A stretch of DNA of 64,000 nt from Chiridota heheva (GCA_020152595.1 JAIGNY010001187.1:463001-527000), one strand, 5' to 3'. Counted from the first letter of the stretch, positions 40,701 through 49,379 are shown. The notes: a model not told the origin generated them from the sequence alone. Program-made: numbers and translations.

Positions 40701-43700
40701 GGTAACTATCTGTCATGAAAAATGGGGAATGGCTTCCACCTGTGGAATTCTTGCATATTTTGTTTGATTTTCAGGTCTCCATGTTGAAATAGCTGTAAAA
40801 TAACCAATATTAAACTGATATTTTCCCATCATTATCATTTTCAATTTTCTACACACTAATATTTTTCTGCAGTCCCTAGATATTCCTACTACATCAATAC
40901 ATCCCTCGCTGATTGAAAAATCCATTTACAGAACGATTTCCATGAATTTTCATTTATGTGATAGAGGTACTATTAAAGAAACTATTTGGTGTAAAAATCA
41001 TGTTGACATCTTGTCAGTTTAGAGAGTTATTGCATTTCAAAGATTACACCAGTGTGTTGAAAAGTGACCTCACAGTGTAAAGTGTGATGTCATAAAGGCA
41101 GATCCAGGACAATTCTTATGTATTTCTATAAATAAATCAAATGTTTCTTTCTTTTACTTAGGGTGCAAGGTTCATGATCAGATGTGCAAGAACATTCTTA
41201 TCAAGTGTATGTTATTCCCCATTTCATTCAATTAAAAAATGCTTCCGGTGATTTAGGAAGAGGCCATCAATTCTTTTTAAATAGTCAAAAATTGGATTTG
41301 TCTTTACAACATCACACTGTACACTGTAAGGTCACTTTTCAACACACTTGCACAATCTTTGAAATGCCATATCTCCTAAACGGAAAAAGATATTGAAATG
41401 ATTTTTACACCAAAATGTTTCTTTAAAAATTTATCTCCTTCCTTGAAAGGGATTAGATCCTTTGTTGATCTTATGTAAAGATTGAATTGTAAAAGTCATT
41501 GAATGAAAGTTTAGTGTGTATTTGAATGTTATTGATTTTCAATGGCAAGTGTTAATCGCAAATGTTTAAACTTTTGGGAAAATTAGACTAAATGTTTAAT
41601 CGAAGGTTCATTTATTTAAACGTTTACACATGTAATCGTCACGGCCCTGAAAAGCGGAAACAGCAACAGGTTCCAATTTTTTGTTCCCCAACTCAGCCTT
41701 CTATCCAACCAGTAAGTTACAAAAACTTACAACATAAACTGACTGATTAATTGACATTCCTTACTATTTATCAACCAAAGGGTTGAAATCTAACGAATGC
41801 TCATTATCTCCAATATAGATGAAAACTGATGAATATTCAATACCTCCAATATAGATGGGTGTTTTAACTGGCAGTGAATCTCCACCTCGTTCCTCACTCT
41901 GCTGACCATGCCACTCGTTTTCATCTTCTTCTTATCAATCTGTTACGGAAAAGAGAGAATGCATCACTAATGATTCTTTTTAATGCTTGAAAGGTAGATG
42001 GACAGCTACAAACAGTGTGCTCTTATTCATTATCAAATAAAGAAGATCAGAGTAGGACAGTCTACAGAAATTATAGAATGATTATGATGCATGAAATTTG
42101 TGATGTGTGAGCATTTTTGATGTAGTTCTTTAAACTTTCTGTCTCTCAAAGCCCAACCCTACGTCCATGTCATGAAAGATGGTAATATGTTAAGCTGGCT
42201 AATGGGGCTCTGGTGAAACTGGACGGGCTAATGACCCATTCAGCGAATTACTATGATCACAGAAACATGGATAAATAGAATGTTCAATCACTGTCTTGGG
42301 AAGAAAATCATTGGAATGAAGAACAGATAATGTCTTTCAAAAAAGCCAAAAGGAGCCTGTAGGATTAAAGTTTCAGAAACCAAGATGGTATACTAAGATA
42401 GGGACATGGAAATCAGCAGGACACATCTGGTGTCAGCTGGAGAGACTTGCACAAGACAAAACCAAGTAAAGAGAATTTGTCCGTGGCATATGCCTCTGAC
42501 AGGGAACGATAAGGCATAGGTCAAGTAACTCACTGAAATCAGACTTGTTTTTTTCCCTGCTAAATTTTAATAAAGGATGGAGATTCGAAACCTCTTGGCA
42601 ATATTCAACTGTTACTATTCAACTTGTGTTGGTGGAGAATTAAAAAACAATAAGTCAACATAAGGAAATTTCTAGGTTTTCTTGTTGTGATGTCACAAAA
42701 TTTCAATAAAATTTGCATAATTAATTACAGTAAGGCCTGAAAATTCAAAATGCTGTAAAATGGTCAATTTGGAACCAATTTTGATGAAGATGTTAGCTAC
42801 TTTCTTCAGATTAAGCTCAAGTAGGTTGCCACCTGTCCATAGATCTTTTAAATATTGTGTTTGCTGAAACACCCCTGACTCAAGAAAATTGGTAAGTTGG
42901 CTATTTTTCTTTCTTTCTTTTCCTTCAGTTAAATGAAAATATTTTTCAGTAGGTGAGAATTTTGTCAGGTAGGCAGAGTTACAGCAAAACAACATTGGAT
43001 GACACATATTGGCATATTGAAATAATTATGATTAAAGGAATAAACATTACAAAAAATAAATCCAACATTGGTAGTTGAAATTACTTACCATTTTGATGGC
43101 AACTTCTTGCCCCGTGCTGACCGAAATGGCTCTGTACACACATGCAAAACCGCCTCTACCCAATAGCACAGATACTTCATAATCCTAAAGGAATATGAGA
43201 AAGGAAATCTTGGTATTGTATATGTTAATGCAGCAACAAAAATGATTGGTGTATATGTGAGAAGCAAGCAAACATACTATAGGCTTCTGTTATCTTGGAA
43301 AAGTTCTAATATAGAGGTAAATTGCTATATAGTCTAAATTTAATTAAGTATATAGGTTACTATGAGTTTCTTAGTTTATTAATTCTTAAACAATTTTTTT
43401 CCTCTTGGACAGAAATTTTATATTTAACACAAACATTTTAAAAGAATATTTTCAGTTATACTTATTTCAACAAAATTGTAAAATTAAGAAAAATCTTACA
43501 ATTTTCAGTTATATCCATAAAGGAGTAAAGTTACACTACAAGAAACAAATATTGCCAAAATTGTACTACTATACTAGAATTTTACCATTATCTTTATAAC
43601 ATACATGAAGAGAGTTGAAACAAAGGCTAGAAGAAAGGATGAAAGCCAAAACATTTTTGAGTCTTCCAACCAATCGACAAATGCTTATTACTACATGTAA

Positions 43701-45923
43701 TAAGTTTTGACCAATCGACAAATGCTTATTACTAGGGATGTACCGGATCCAATTTTTTGGATCCGGCCGAAGGATTTTGCGGATCAGGTTGAAATCGGCC
43801 GGATAAAATCCGGCGGAACAATTTTTCATTGCTTACAACAATTCTCATAATCTTAAGAAACAAAGGGAAAGGGGTGGGGGCAGGGGATTGTCAAGTTGGC
43901 TACTAATGGCTAGCAACCCAAAATTTTTGGAAAATAATAATTATTGGGCATATTGTGATGAAATCAAATCAAAATTAGTGAAAGTTCTGGATTAATCCTA
44001 ACATCTTTAATATTATCAAACTTGAGACTGTCATACATGTGTTCTTACTGAGGAAGTCAAAAAGTCAAATGACACTATGGAGGAGGAAAGGGTCATTTAT
44101 CTAACCTTAACATGTATTTGAAGTGCATGTATGTGCAAATTGTGTAAAAACTAAACTAAAATAATTAAGGACAGTGACAAGGTAATAGAAATGGATACGA
44201 ATTCTTTCATGTTTTACATTTGGAAAGTAATTATTCTCTGAATTATTTTTGTGTTATTACATTAAAACACCTTGGTACCCTGAATTACTTGTAAAACAGT
44301 TCGCTTAGATAAGTGTGGGAAAAAAAACATTTTTCTCTTTTTCAATAGCAGGAGAATCTAAGCAATGAAAAATTGTGGATAACAAATTCAGTCAACCTAC
44401 ATGTACATGTACTTTTATCTACAAATTTCATGTTAATAAAATATGGTGTAAGAGTTAGGATAGTGAGGAGATGAAAGGTTTGTAAGGGAGATAAGGGGGA
44501 AAAGCAGAAGAACAAATAATAATAAATACAATGACCAAAAGACCTTCAGTGTATTAAGCTACATATTTTGGTAAAATCCTACTTATAGCGGTGCAATTTT
44601 GGCAAAGTGGATTTCTTGTAATATAACTTTATTCCGTTCTAAACTGGAAAGTTTATGATTTTCTGATGATTTTATCAATTTTAAAATTTTATTTAACTTC
44701 GAATAACTGCAGCCTAAACTATAATTTTTTCATTTCATTTCAAGATCATTTATGAAAAAAGAAGTTCAAAATTTATTTTATAACTCTCCCCAAAACTTAC
44801 ATGTAGATTAAATTACAACAAATACAACAATAGAATAAAGTCTTGTAAATATAACAGTGGTTTGATTTGTTACTAATTGTACTAATGATATGATGATGGA
44901 ACTAAACACATGAATATATAACCAGAAGGTATATGTCAATTTTGTGTGTCTCTATATACGTCCATAATTTCACATTTATAATTGTTTTTAAAGATCCTTT
45001 CACTACTACATTGTTTCAGTTTATCCTTCAGTGAGTTCTATAGCTTAACTTCATAGATAGAAATACACATTGTTTGTAAGGAAGTACGTGTAAAAACATG
45101 TTTAAAATTGTCATTTTGTCTGATAAAATAATAATTATTCCCTTCACGATTAATTCAATGAACTTTGCAGATTTGGTGGCAAAGACATTCTCTATGATCT
45201 AAACATTATTATAGCAGTTTTACAATCAATCAAATCTGTAAGTTTTAATGAATGCAAATTAATAAATAACTTATTAGTATGTTCATTATACCTGGTATTG
45301 TAAACTGTTCTAATTGCTTTCTTTTGTAACTAAAACATCAATTAGATGAACATTTGATTCAAACGTATTACCCCAAACTTCAGCGCAGTAATTATTATAA
45401 GGAAATACAAGTGAACTATATTAGTAATTTCATAGATTCTGTTTCTAATACATGTATGACTTTGATCTTATACATTATTGTAATACTTTTGACCATTTTA
45501 GATTTTACTCTCTGAATATGATCCTTCCAATGTAAACTACTATCAATTATTATGCCCAAAATTGTTGTTGAATATACTCTCTCAATAACGTGGTGTCTAT
45601 ACTTATTCACCATAAACCATACTTTTACAAGTAATCACAAACACTCTTACACAAACTGTCAATATCACTGTCTGAACTAAACAGTACAAATTTAGCAAGG
45701 TTTGAGACATTACATACATCATTAATGTATAACATAAATAATTTTGGTCGTAAAATGGACCCTTGGGGAACACCACTTTTAATATTTAACAATATAATAT
45801 TTTTGTATTAAAAATGAAAATTTAGTCAGAGTGAAAAAAGGTATTTGTTAGTTACCCCGCACTCAAATAGAACTTGATTTTACTTACGGCAATACAATCA
45901 CCCATCATGTTGCCACTTGTCAT
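16608..45923 (-). CDS. PLK4: Polo-like kinase 4, complete 16-exon gene
   Basis: PLK4 is the serine/threonine kinase that starts centriole duplication at the centrosome. The 16 coding exons (listed separately) join into about 990 codons once one missing base in exon 6 and one in exon 13 are allowed for; human PLK4 has 970. In order: a short N-terminus, a kinase domain (about residues 13-270) with glycine loop GRGGFACV, catalytic Lys43, HRD Asp138, DFG Asp156 and T-loop Thr172; a DSGLVT degron near 294-299; a variable linker (about 300-590); the cryptic polo box PB1-PB2 (about 590-805); a variable linker; and the C-terminal polo box PB3 (about 905-985). Every intron is GT-AG and all phases agree except at exon 12/13. 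The start chosen is the ATG at 45921-45923, giving [12 protein letters not shown]; an in-frame ATG at 46043 would add 40 residues with no family resemblance. Stop is TAG at 16608-16610. Introns are repeat-rich. Recognition is certain; whether the two frame breaks are real is not. Confidence 0.96.
17515..17727. repeat. About 22-bp minisatellite, 9 copies (PLK4 intron 15)
   Basis: Degenerate unit gagctagtagccactagtta, with palindromic actagt and ctagtag elements. Confidence 0.85.
17813..17893 (-). pseudogene. Relic duplicate of PLK4 exon 15 (PB3)
   Basis: Plus-strand taacgtacttcacactgac, aatagaagtttttgactttt, atatgtgatccaccattgta and accacacctcacca align along about 80 bp with exon 15 (18262-18340), but a 1-base insertion and an in-frame TAA (GEVWF then stop) make it non-coding. 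Flanking intron sequence is not shared. Confidence 0.85.
18239..18345 (-). CDS. PLK4: PLK4 exon 15 (PB3 core)
   Basis: 107 nt: [20 protein letters not shown] and [12 protein letters not shown], then a split Val codon at GTAAGTAC. The strand pattern and the NDGSQ motif are diagnostic of PLK4 PB3. A degenerate second copy of this exon lies in the next intron at 17813-17893. Confidence 0.95.
19061..19158 (-). CDS. PLK4: PLK4 exon 14 (start of PB3)
   Basis: 98 nt completing a split Gly codon; ends [16 protein letters not shown], nearly identical to the start of the vertebrate C-terminal polo box. Phase 0 at GTAAATCC. Confidence 0.95.
19885..20119 (-). CDS. PLK4: PLK4 exon 13 (second linker), frame problem at its start
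   Basis: 235 nt. The coding frame that joins exon 14 correctly reads through the exon as a Ser/Pro/Thr-rich linker (including [13 protein letters not shown] and [13 protein letters not shown]). Entered from exon 12 in the conserved phase, it begins RKP, like the family's GRKPG, but meets TAA after a few codons. One extra base within about 20106-20119 would reconcile both ends. Confidence 0.85.
20677..20768 (-). CDS. PLK4: PLK4 exon 12 (end of PB2), two possible donors
   Basis: Encodes [19 protein letters not shown] and [10 protein letters not shown], matching the family's FFPIIIGR. The donor used here (AACAG|GTAATT) is favoured by conservation but leaves phase 2, which exon 13 cannot accept. 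A second GTAATT donor 14 nt earlier (exon then ending at 20691, after FFP) leaves phase 0 and restores the frame. Either this alternative donor is used or one base is missing in exon 13. Confidence 0.88.
20926..24310. repeat. 79-bp satellite array, about 43 copies (PLK4 intron 11)
   Basis: Unit core gagcttttacacaccagc, catgtgtcacaattctttc, gttgtacaaggtatctaa. Two main variants alternate irregularly: aatatg...ttctattg...cagcac and aaaatg...ttttattg...cagccc, with linked differences. A third has tttatagttgtaacagg. The array fills most of the intron between exons 11 and 12. Confidence 0.95.
24540..24673 (-). CDS. PLK4: PLK4 exon 11 (PB2)
   Basis: 134 nt completing the split Gly codon: [16 protein letters not shown] and [12 protein letters not shown]. 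Matches PB2. Ends phase 0 at GTAATAATAATG. It is followed by the intron holding the 79-bp satellite. Confidence 0.92.
24808..25447 (+). mobile_element. Interspersed repeat E (PLK4 intron 10)
   Basis: Starts actagaattatagcactctg, cagagcgcatacctccgccc and ends aaaacataacctccgtccaa, ttcgttagcagaggtaatga. The same termini occur at 36179-38096. Subterminal CCTCCG...CGGAGG-like pairs suggest a non-autonomous DNA element. Non-coding. Confidence 0.6.
26323..26434. repeat. 14-bp minisatellite, 8 exact-length copies (PLK4 intron 10)
   Basis: ggctaacaaagctt repeated eight times with one substitution (ggcttacaaagctt). Confidence 0.95.
26670..26925 (-). CDS. PLK4: PLK4 exon 10 (PB1-PB2 junction)
   Basis: 256 nt, phase 0 in and phase 1 out. 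Contains [40 protein letters not shown] and a terminal FYDG, all close to vertebrate PLK4. This region of the cryptic polo box binds CEP152/CEP192-type partners in vertebrates. Confidence 0.95.
27570..27890 (+). repeat. Interspersed repeat F (PLK4 intron 9)
   Basis: Same family as 31300-31660 (ggattgaaaaacaataagtt, aatttgcacaatttattata). Confidence 0.6.
28077..28492. mobile_element. Inverted-repeat element B (PLK4 intron 9)
   Basis: Left arm tctaaagagatggaactcct then ggctgccattttgggatact; right arm is its complement (aatggcagcctccaaaatgg, taggagttccatctccttag). Arms are about 80-110 bp with a 200-bp centre that is CpG-richer than the surroundings. Non-coding. Confidence 0.65.
28845..29395. 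mobile_element. MITE family A, complete copy (PLK4 intron 9)
   Basis: About 125-bp inverted terminal repeats: left aaaggattagtacaggggtc, tgaaagaggactttaaaaga; right arm is the reverse complement ending cttgaaataatcctttaa. The centre has tactatggaaggttg-type sequence shared with 56195-56763. Non-coding, so mobilised in trans if at all. Confidence 0.75.
29431..29535 (-). CDS. PLK4: PLK4 exon 9 (PB1)
   Basis: 35 codons, phase 0 both sides: [17 protein letters not shown] through [13 protein letters not shown], matching the PB1 strands of PLK4. The acceptor is directly preceded by a 41-bp tandem array in intron 8. Confidence 0.93.
29541..30117. repeat. 41-bp minisatellite, about 14 copies (PLK4 intron 8)
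   Basis: Unit core gaaacatttaaagatgtcac, atgatcaacttacagacggg. The first unit begins 5 bp from the exon 9 acceptor. On the transcribed (minus) strand nearly every unit contains GTAAGT. Confidence 0.95.
31300..31660 (+). repeat. Interspersed repeat F (PLK4 intron 8)
   Basis: Shares gattgaaaaacaataagtta, tcacaaaatttcaatacaat and flanking sequence with 27570-27890 and 42515-42815. All copies point the same way. Confidence 0.6.
31661..31985. repeat. 20-bp minisatellite, about 16 copies (PLK4 intron 8)
   Basis: Unit (a/g)ttttcatgggttatagcct, most copies identical, degenerate at both ends. Confidence 0.95.
32101..32792 (-). CDS. PLK4: PLK4 exon 8 (linker and start of PB1)
   Basis: 692 nt, the largest exon. 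About 200 codons of hydrophilic, poorly conserved linker are followed by [20 protein letters not shown], the conserved start of the cryptic polo box. Ends in phase 0 at GTAAGTGAAC. Confidence 0.93.
33307..33675 (-). mobile_element. LINE 3' end, copy 1 (PLK4 intron 7)
   Basis: Minus-strand element ending in an (AAT)n tail, seen as a TTA tract at 33307-33345. About 330 bp match 34527-34885, including tttcattcaatgttcagacc and agattctttg(c/g)gctttt. Only untranslated and extreme C-terminal sequence remains ([24 protein letters not shown]). Confidence 0.7.
33726..33874. repeat. 18-bp minisatellite, about 8 copies (PLK4 intron 7)
   Basis: Unit gatatagtgagaaatcgc; junctions form the palindrome atcgcgat. 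It ends about 45 bp from the exon 7 donor. Confidence 0.95.
33919..34210 (-). CDS. PLK4: PLK4 exon 7 (phosphodegron exon)
   Basis: 292 nt, phase 0 in and phase 1 out. Begins [26 protein letters not shown] fits the DSGxxS/T motif through which autophosphorylated PLK4 binds the SCF ubiquitin ligase subunit beta-TrCP/Slimb. The remainder is low-complexity linker rich in Ser, Pro and Arg. Two homologous LINE 3' ends flank the exon. Confidence 0.93.
34527..34885 (-). mobile_element. LINE 3' end, copy 2 (PLK4 intron 6)
   Basis: Same family and orientation as 33307-33675, again with a TTA/AAT tail. The two copies bracket PLK4 exon 7 as direct repeats about 1.2 kb apart. Confidence 0.7.
35070..35800. 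repeat. About 290-bp degenerate tandem repeat, 3 copies (PLK4 intron 6)
   Basis: Each copy has aagccc(t)gcc(c/t)act.attaat, atctgtgtaccac.tatg and a ttcatgagata-like end, at about 35074, 35356 and 35652. Confidence 0.65.
36179..38096 (+). mobile_element. Interspersed repeat E, interrupted by the RNase H LINE
   Basis: 36179-36979 and 38041-38096 together form a second copy of repeat E (gagcgcatacctctgcccta ... ggccaacttcgttggcaggg). The LINE at 36980-38040 interrupts it. Confidence 0.6.
36980..38040 (-). mobile_element. LINE 3' end with RNase H domain, flanked by target-site duplication
   Basis: The minus strand encodes an RNase H domain: [46 protein letters not shown] and [12 protein letters not shown]. 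Downstream comes a Cys/His segment with [18 protein letters not shown]. This order is typical of I-like and related non-LTR elements. The tail is (CAAAC)-like at 36980-36993. A 12-bp duplication acaaacaaatgg flanks it (36968-36979 and 38041-38052). It is 5'-truncated, and TNGS has Asn where RNase H has its first catalytic Asp. It sits in PLK4 intron 6, inside an older repeat. Confidence 0.82.
38270..38670 (-). CDS. PLK4: PLK4 exon 6 (activation loop to end of kinase), 1-base frame break
   Basis: Starts [13 protein letters not shown] (DFG Asp156) and includes [14 protein letters not shown] with the T-loop Thr172 and [19 protein letters not shown]. The reading frame then shifts: [20 protein letters not shown] and [12 protein letters not shown] continue in another frame. 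The exon is 401 nt where the flanking phases require 402, so one base is missing at about 38497-38499, in GGAAGCCTCC where the family has Gly-Arg-Pro-Pro. Read literally, the kinase would end soon after helix F. Confidence 0.93.
39309..39421 (-). CDS. PLK4: PLK4 exon 5 (catalytic loop)
   Basis: 113 nt completing the split Ala codon, then [18 protein letters not shown] and [13 protein letters not shown]. The HRD aspartate (residue 138) and the following Asn143 are intact. Ends TDDMHC at a GTAAGTAT donor. Confidence 0.95.
39614..39915 (+). mobile_element. Repeat D with TAATAAGC-type ends, complete copy
   Basis: Begins accgtatttgacgtaataag and ends in roughly inverted form (ggtgcttattagagcagagg, acgttgaatatagtat). 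The interior shares ctaataagcacccatgctct and catacagt with 5584-5850. Looks like a MITE; PLK4 intron 4. Confidence 0.6.
40225..40360 (-). mobile_element. tRNA-derived SINE family G (PLK4 intron 4)
   Basis: Minus strand: gcgtggtctagccatcatag, then gtcccgggttcaatccccag (T-arm/B box), then caccagtgcttcacaactgg, tttatcaaatggccgtggc. The body is shared with 50228-50345 and 52650-52795. Confidence 0.6.
40410..40524 (-). CDS. PLK4: PLK4 exon 4 (hinge)
   Basis: 115 nt, enters in phase 0 and leaves in phase 1 at GTGAG. Encodes [20 protein letters not shown], the kinase hinge region, and ends SEHE followed by a split Ala codon. Confidence 0.95.
40962..41450. mobile_element. Inverted-repeat element C (PLK4 intron 3)
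   Basis: Left arm (ttaaagaaactatttggtgt, gtgttgaaaagtgacctcac) and right arm (aaggtcacttttcaacacac, acaccaaaatgtttctttaa) are about 125-bp inverted repeats around a 230-bp centre. A single arm-like sequence also occurs near 34940. Confidence 0.7.
41844..41939 (-). CDS. PLK4: PLK4 exon 3 (helix C)
   Basis: 32 codons, phase 0 at both ends. Contains [17 protein letters not shown] and KHPSILE, matching the helix C region of PLK4 nearly residue for residue. Confidence 0.95.
42190..42535 (+). mobile_element. Probable LINE 3'-terminal fragment (PLK4 intron 2)
   Basis: The end of the segment translates as [13 protein letters not shown], stop, REFVRGICL, stop, QGTIRHRSS, resembling the C-terminal tail of endonuclease-type LINEs. 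Two stops interrupt it. It is short and family assignment is uncertain. Confidence 0.4.
42515..42815 (+). repeat. Interspersed repeat F (PLK4 intron 2)
   Basis: Same family (aaaacaataagtcaacataa, gtcacaaaatttcaataaaa). Shorter 5' pieces of the family are at 26435-26545, 39520-39620 and 42065-42160. Confidence 0.6.
43089..43184 (-). CDS. PLK4: PLK4 exon 2 (glycine loop, catalytic lysine)
   Basis: 32 codons, phase 0 at both ends, TTTAG acceptor and GTAAGTAA donor. Reads [19 protein letters not shown] and ends TGQEVAIKM, covering the nucleotide-binding glycine loop and the ATP-anchoring lysine (residue 43; human Lys41). Confidence 0.95.
43185..44989. other. PLK4 intron 1, repeat-like but unclassified
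   Basis: gaccaatcgacaaatgctta is duplicated at about 43668 and 43708. The second copy is followed by tagggatgtaccggatccaa and alternating ggatcc/ggccgg motifs, like a hAT-type transposon end; no opposite end found. Confidence 0.35.
44990..45785 (-). mobile_element. Decayed non-LTR RT fragment in PLK4 intron 1
   Basis: The minus strand reads [57 protein letters not shown] and [12 protein letters not shown], the conserved RT order after the primer grip. The FADD box expected after KFVLF is missing, as if a few codons were deleted. Several stops. Confidence 0.75.
45888..45923 (-). CDS. PLK4: PLK4 exon 1 (start codon)
   Basis: Encodes [12 protein letters not shown] and ends in phase 0 at a consensus GTAAGT donor. 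The residues before the kinase domain are short, as in vertebrate PLK4, whose N-terminus also has a Gly/Cys/Ile-rich stretch before the first kinase strand. There is an A at -3 of the ATG. Confidence 0.8.
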
Positions 45924-46472
45924 GTTAAAGAAAAACAGTGTTTGTGCAAACAGTGCTAACGTTCGGCTAAGTACACTCTTGTGAAAATTCAGGAATTCAG
46001 GAAAATAGTCGGCGATGATTGAATCTGAATCTTGACTTATCAATCATCAACATTGAAATGTTATTTTTGTTAGCATTCAACTTTTGATTACAAGCTACTT
46101 TCGTAGGCCTGACGAAGTAGGCCTATGCTATTGTTACATCTCTTCACATAAGCAAGATTTCTTGATATACCAGTTGCTACAAAGTACAGTTGATTGTAAG
46201 CCGAACGCCATTATCATATCTCATTTAAAATAGTTTTATTTTAAGTTGCAGCAGAAGTTCTGAGCCAGCCTACACAACTTGCAAGTCAACAAACAACGTA
46301 CAACTTTGTAGGCCTAGGCCTAACGTTTACAACCTGACAACAGTACAGTAACAGGTAAAGGCACAATTGGCCTAGCCTAACATAGGCTATAGCGATAGAC
46401 TGAGTAGGTTCTACGTTGACGAAAAGTGAACTCGCTGTCAAAATGCTTTCGCATCCGACGAAATGACAAAAT
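45924..46472. other. PLK4 5' flank / possible bidirectional promoter
   Basis: 550 bp between the PLK4 start and the divergent open frame. It contains GGCCTA-type repeats (aggcctaggcctaa near 46310) but no TATA box or recognised site I can defend. Confidence 0.3.
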
Positions 46473-46787
46473 ATGGAAACAAATTCTTCTTCAAACATAA
46501 ATAAATGTTGTGTTGAATTTAAAGATAGCCCGATGAATTTCAGAGATAATCCACAACTTAACGTCTTGCTAACTGACGCTGATGAATTTGTTTTGAACGA
46601 AGCGCTTCGATGTTGGCGCTCTTTCATTATGTCAAACTTAACTCAATCTGAAAAAAAGAACATTTCCAACAAACATTTCATGTTGGCCCAATTGCAACAT
46701 TGTCATTTATGTGCAGGAAACGGGAGATGTCAATTAAGATATCCCTCTCTAAATTCTGGCGAAAAATCCATCATTACTTCAATGTAA
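46473..46787 (+). CDS. Possible exon of an unrecognised gene, head-to-head with PLK4
   Basis: An open frame of 104 codons starts 550 bp from the PLK4 ATG on the opposite strand. It has protein-like, non-repetitive composition (METNSSSNINKCCVEF..., LTDADEFVLNEALRCWRSF, HCHLCAGNGRC), with a CxxC-type cysteine cluster and acidic and hydrophobic blocks. The stop overlaps a potential donor (AT|GTAAAT), so it could be a first exon rather than a whole gene. I do not recognise the family. A divergent gene sharing the PLK4 promoter is plausible but unproven. Confidence 0.35.
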   Translation: METNSSSNINKCCVEFKDSPMNFRDNPQLNVLLTDADEFVLNEALRCWRSFIMSNLTQSEKKNISNKHFMLAQLQHCHLCAGNGRCQLRYPSLNSGEKSIITSM

Positions 46788-48900
46788 ATTATCTAAACTA
46801 CAAGGAGAAACTAGTCCGAGTGTAGCTAGGTGTGTGCGGGAAGTACTTCTTACTAACCCGTCAGGCTCCATTTCCTCTGGCAATATTACAAATTGAAAAC
46901 AAAATGTTATCTATGGCACCTATATGCAGGGCTGATTTTTAGGGGATAGGGGGTACTCAGGGGGATGATCCCCCTTGTTAAAAAATTGACCTGACTTTGG
47001 AGGCTCAGCCCATCCCCCTCCACTCTCCCCTCCTCTCTCCGAAAATCTTTAAAACCTCTTTAAAATCAATTGATTGGATAAGTTAGGGCATCCAAAAGTA
47101 ACATTTGCTTTGACCTTCTATTTTTTAGCCCCCACCCTCTTGTTATTACTTTTTTTTTTAAATAGAAATCAGCCCTGCCTATATGCCTATGAGAAGGAGT
47201 GGAGGTGGCATGGGGAAGAAAACCCTCATAATTTTGGACAGATTTGGGCAAGATGTTTGTCAATATTTAGGAAAACACTGCACAATGCATTAACAGTATT
47301 TTATTCAGACAGGCTGAGACAGCAAATTAAATTTGCTGAAAGTTTTCAGTATTTGATACTAGGAGTGAAGTTAATTTACCTTAATTTTTTCAGAATGAAA
47401 TGGGAACAGGTTAGTTTGCCTGAACCTTGGATTAAAAAAAATATAATCATGTCAGGTAAAATTCGGGCAAGACATCAAGCTTGCTCAAATATCAAATATG
47501 TGTGCAAATATGTGTGCCCCCTACCCCCTACCCCCAATGAAATTTCCCGTACATCTATGATGGTACAATCCATTAACTTTTCGAACTGTTTATTTCTAAC
47601 TTCACTAGAGTTTATGACTTGGGGCCGGAGGGGAGGGGGAAATAGCCTTCGGAAAAAGCCTTCATTTTGGGGCAATTTAAAAGCATAAAACATAGAGCCA
47701 TAGGCTTCGACTTCTGAGCTTCACTAGATCTTCCAGACTTCTCAATCATTTAATGTAGGCTACATTTTACTTGATTTTTAAATTTTGTTGGCTAAATAAC
47801 GCTTTAGTTTCCCTCAAAATCTACTTTAATCAAAGAGTCTCTGACTTATGCTCTCTTAGAAATCCGATAGTCCCCACTCTTCCCCCACTCCCACAGATAT
47901 CTGTGCCCACGCACCGTCAAAAACACAGGATTGAAACACACCCAATAATTTCAGGACCAGCTTGCCGAAATCAATAGATTAGGATGAAAGCCCCCTATTT
48001 TTCATGAAAACGTTTCATGAAAACAAAATAAACAATTCCTTGGACCGTCTTTTTGGTCCTGACATTTTGAAATGTCCTGTGTTTTTTAACGAATATCCCG
48101 TATAAGCTGGTCCTCAAATATAGGTAAGTTGCATACACGTACACATAAACACACAATGGCCTATATGCTCAACAAACGAGACAACGGGGCAACATGACCG
48201 TATATGGGACCATCTTACTGAGGGAGAGCAGGACTTTTTGCCCCTACTGAAAACCTGTTACGAAGGAAAAATCACAATGAGTCTGTAAATAAACAATTAT
48301 TTTTGAGTAATGGTTTTACTAAAGTTTTGGCTTTGAGAGAAGGTGAGGGGAAAAGGAGGGTGGGGGGGGGAGAGGTATAGTCTTCGGAAAAAGCCTTCAT
48401 TTCTAGACAATTTCTTTCATTTCCAGGCAGGTCCTTTTCCATTTCCGTAATTTTTGACCAATTTTTGGGAGCCCTACTTACTGCTTTAATTTCAGAGCAA
48501 TTTTCGGGAAATTTCATTCATTTTACGGGCAGGTTGTTGTTGTTTATTTGGTGGGGATGGAAAGGGGGGAGGGGAGTTCCGCGAATTGATTTTTAATACA
48601 TTTCTCTGTTTTTAGGACTTTTTTGAACATTTTCTTCCATTTTTTTGTGAGGTTTTTCGATCCTCTGGAAATTTTCTTTAACTAATTTTCTTTACTCTAG
48701 CCGATTCGGGCATGATTCTGATAATTTATTGATATAAAAAGTACATTTTACATCTCTGCCTAGCTATCGGTGCCCAAGTAAACGTGGCTCAGTGACGTAC
48801 ACATCGCAGATGTCAAGCTGGTTTCCTAATCGATGATGTACCGAGTTGGTTGTTATACACACACAAAAAACATAAATCACAAGAGGCTTCAATCGGCCGA
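46788..48900. other. Intergenic, no gene recognised
   Basis: The open frame at 47074-47688 is compositionally unlike a conserved protein and overlaps polyT and C-rich tracts. A short family H repeat is at 48380-48530. Confidence 0.4.
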
Positions 48901-48935
48901 ATTCTCCTCCTTTTAATGCATAGAATGGCAATATA

Positions 48936-49379
<444 letters not shown>

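Noticed and set aside
45924..46043. In-frame upstream ATG giving PLK4 a 40-residue longer N-terminus
   Set aside because: The extra residues have no counterpart in PLK4 orthologues, and the downstream ATG has an acceptable context.
47074..47688. 204-codon plus-strand frame
   Set aside because: Composition follows AT- and C-rich tracts, no motif or splice logic; likely chance.
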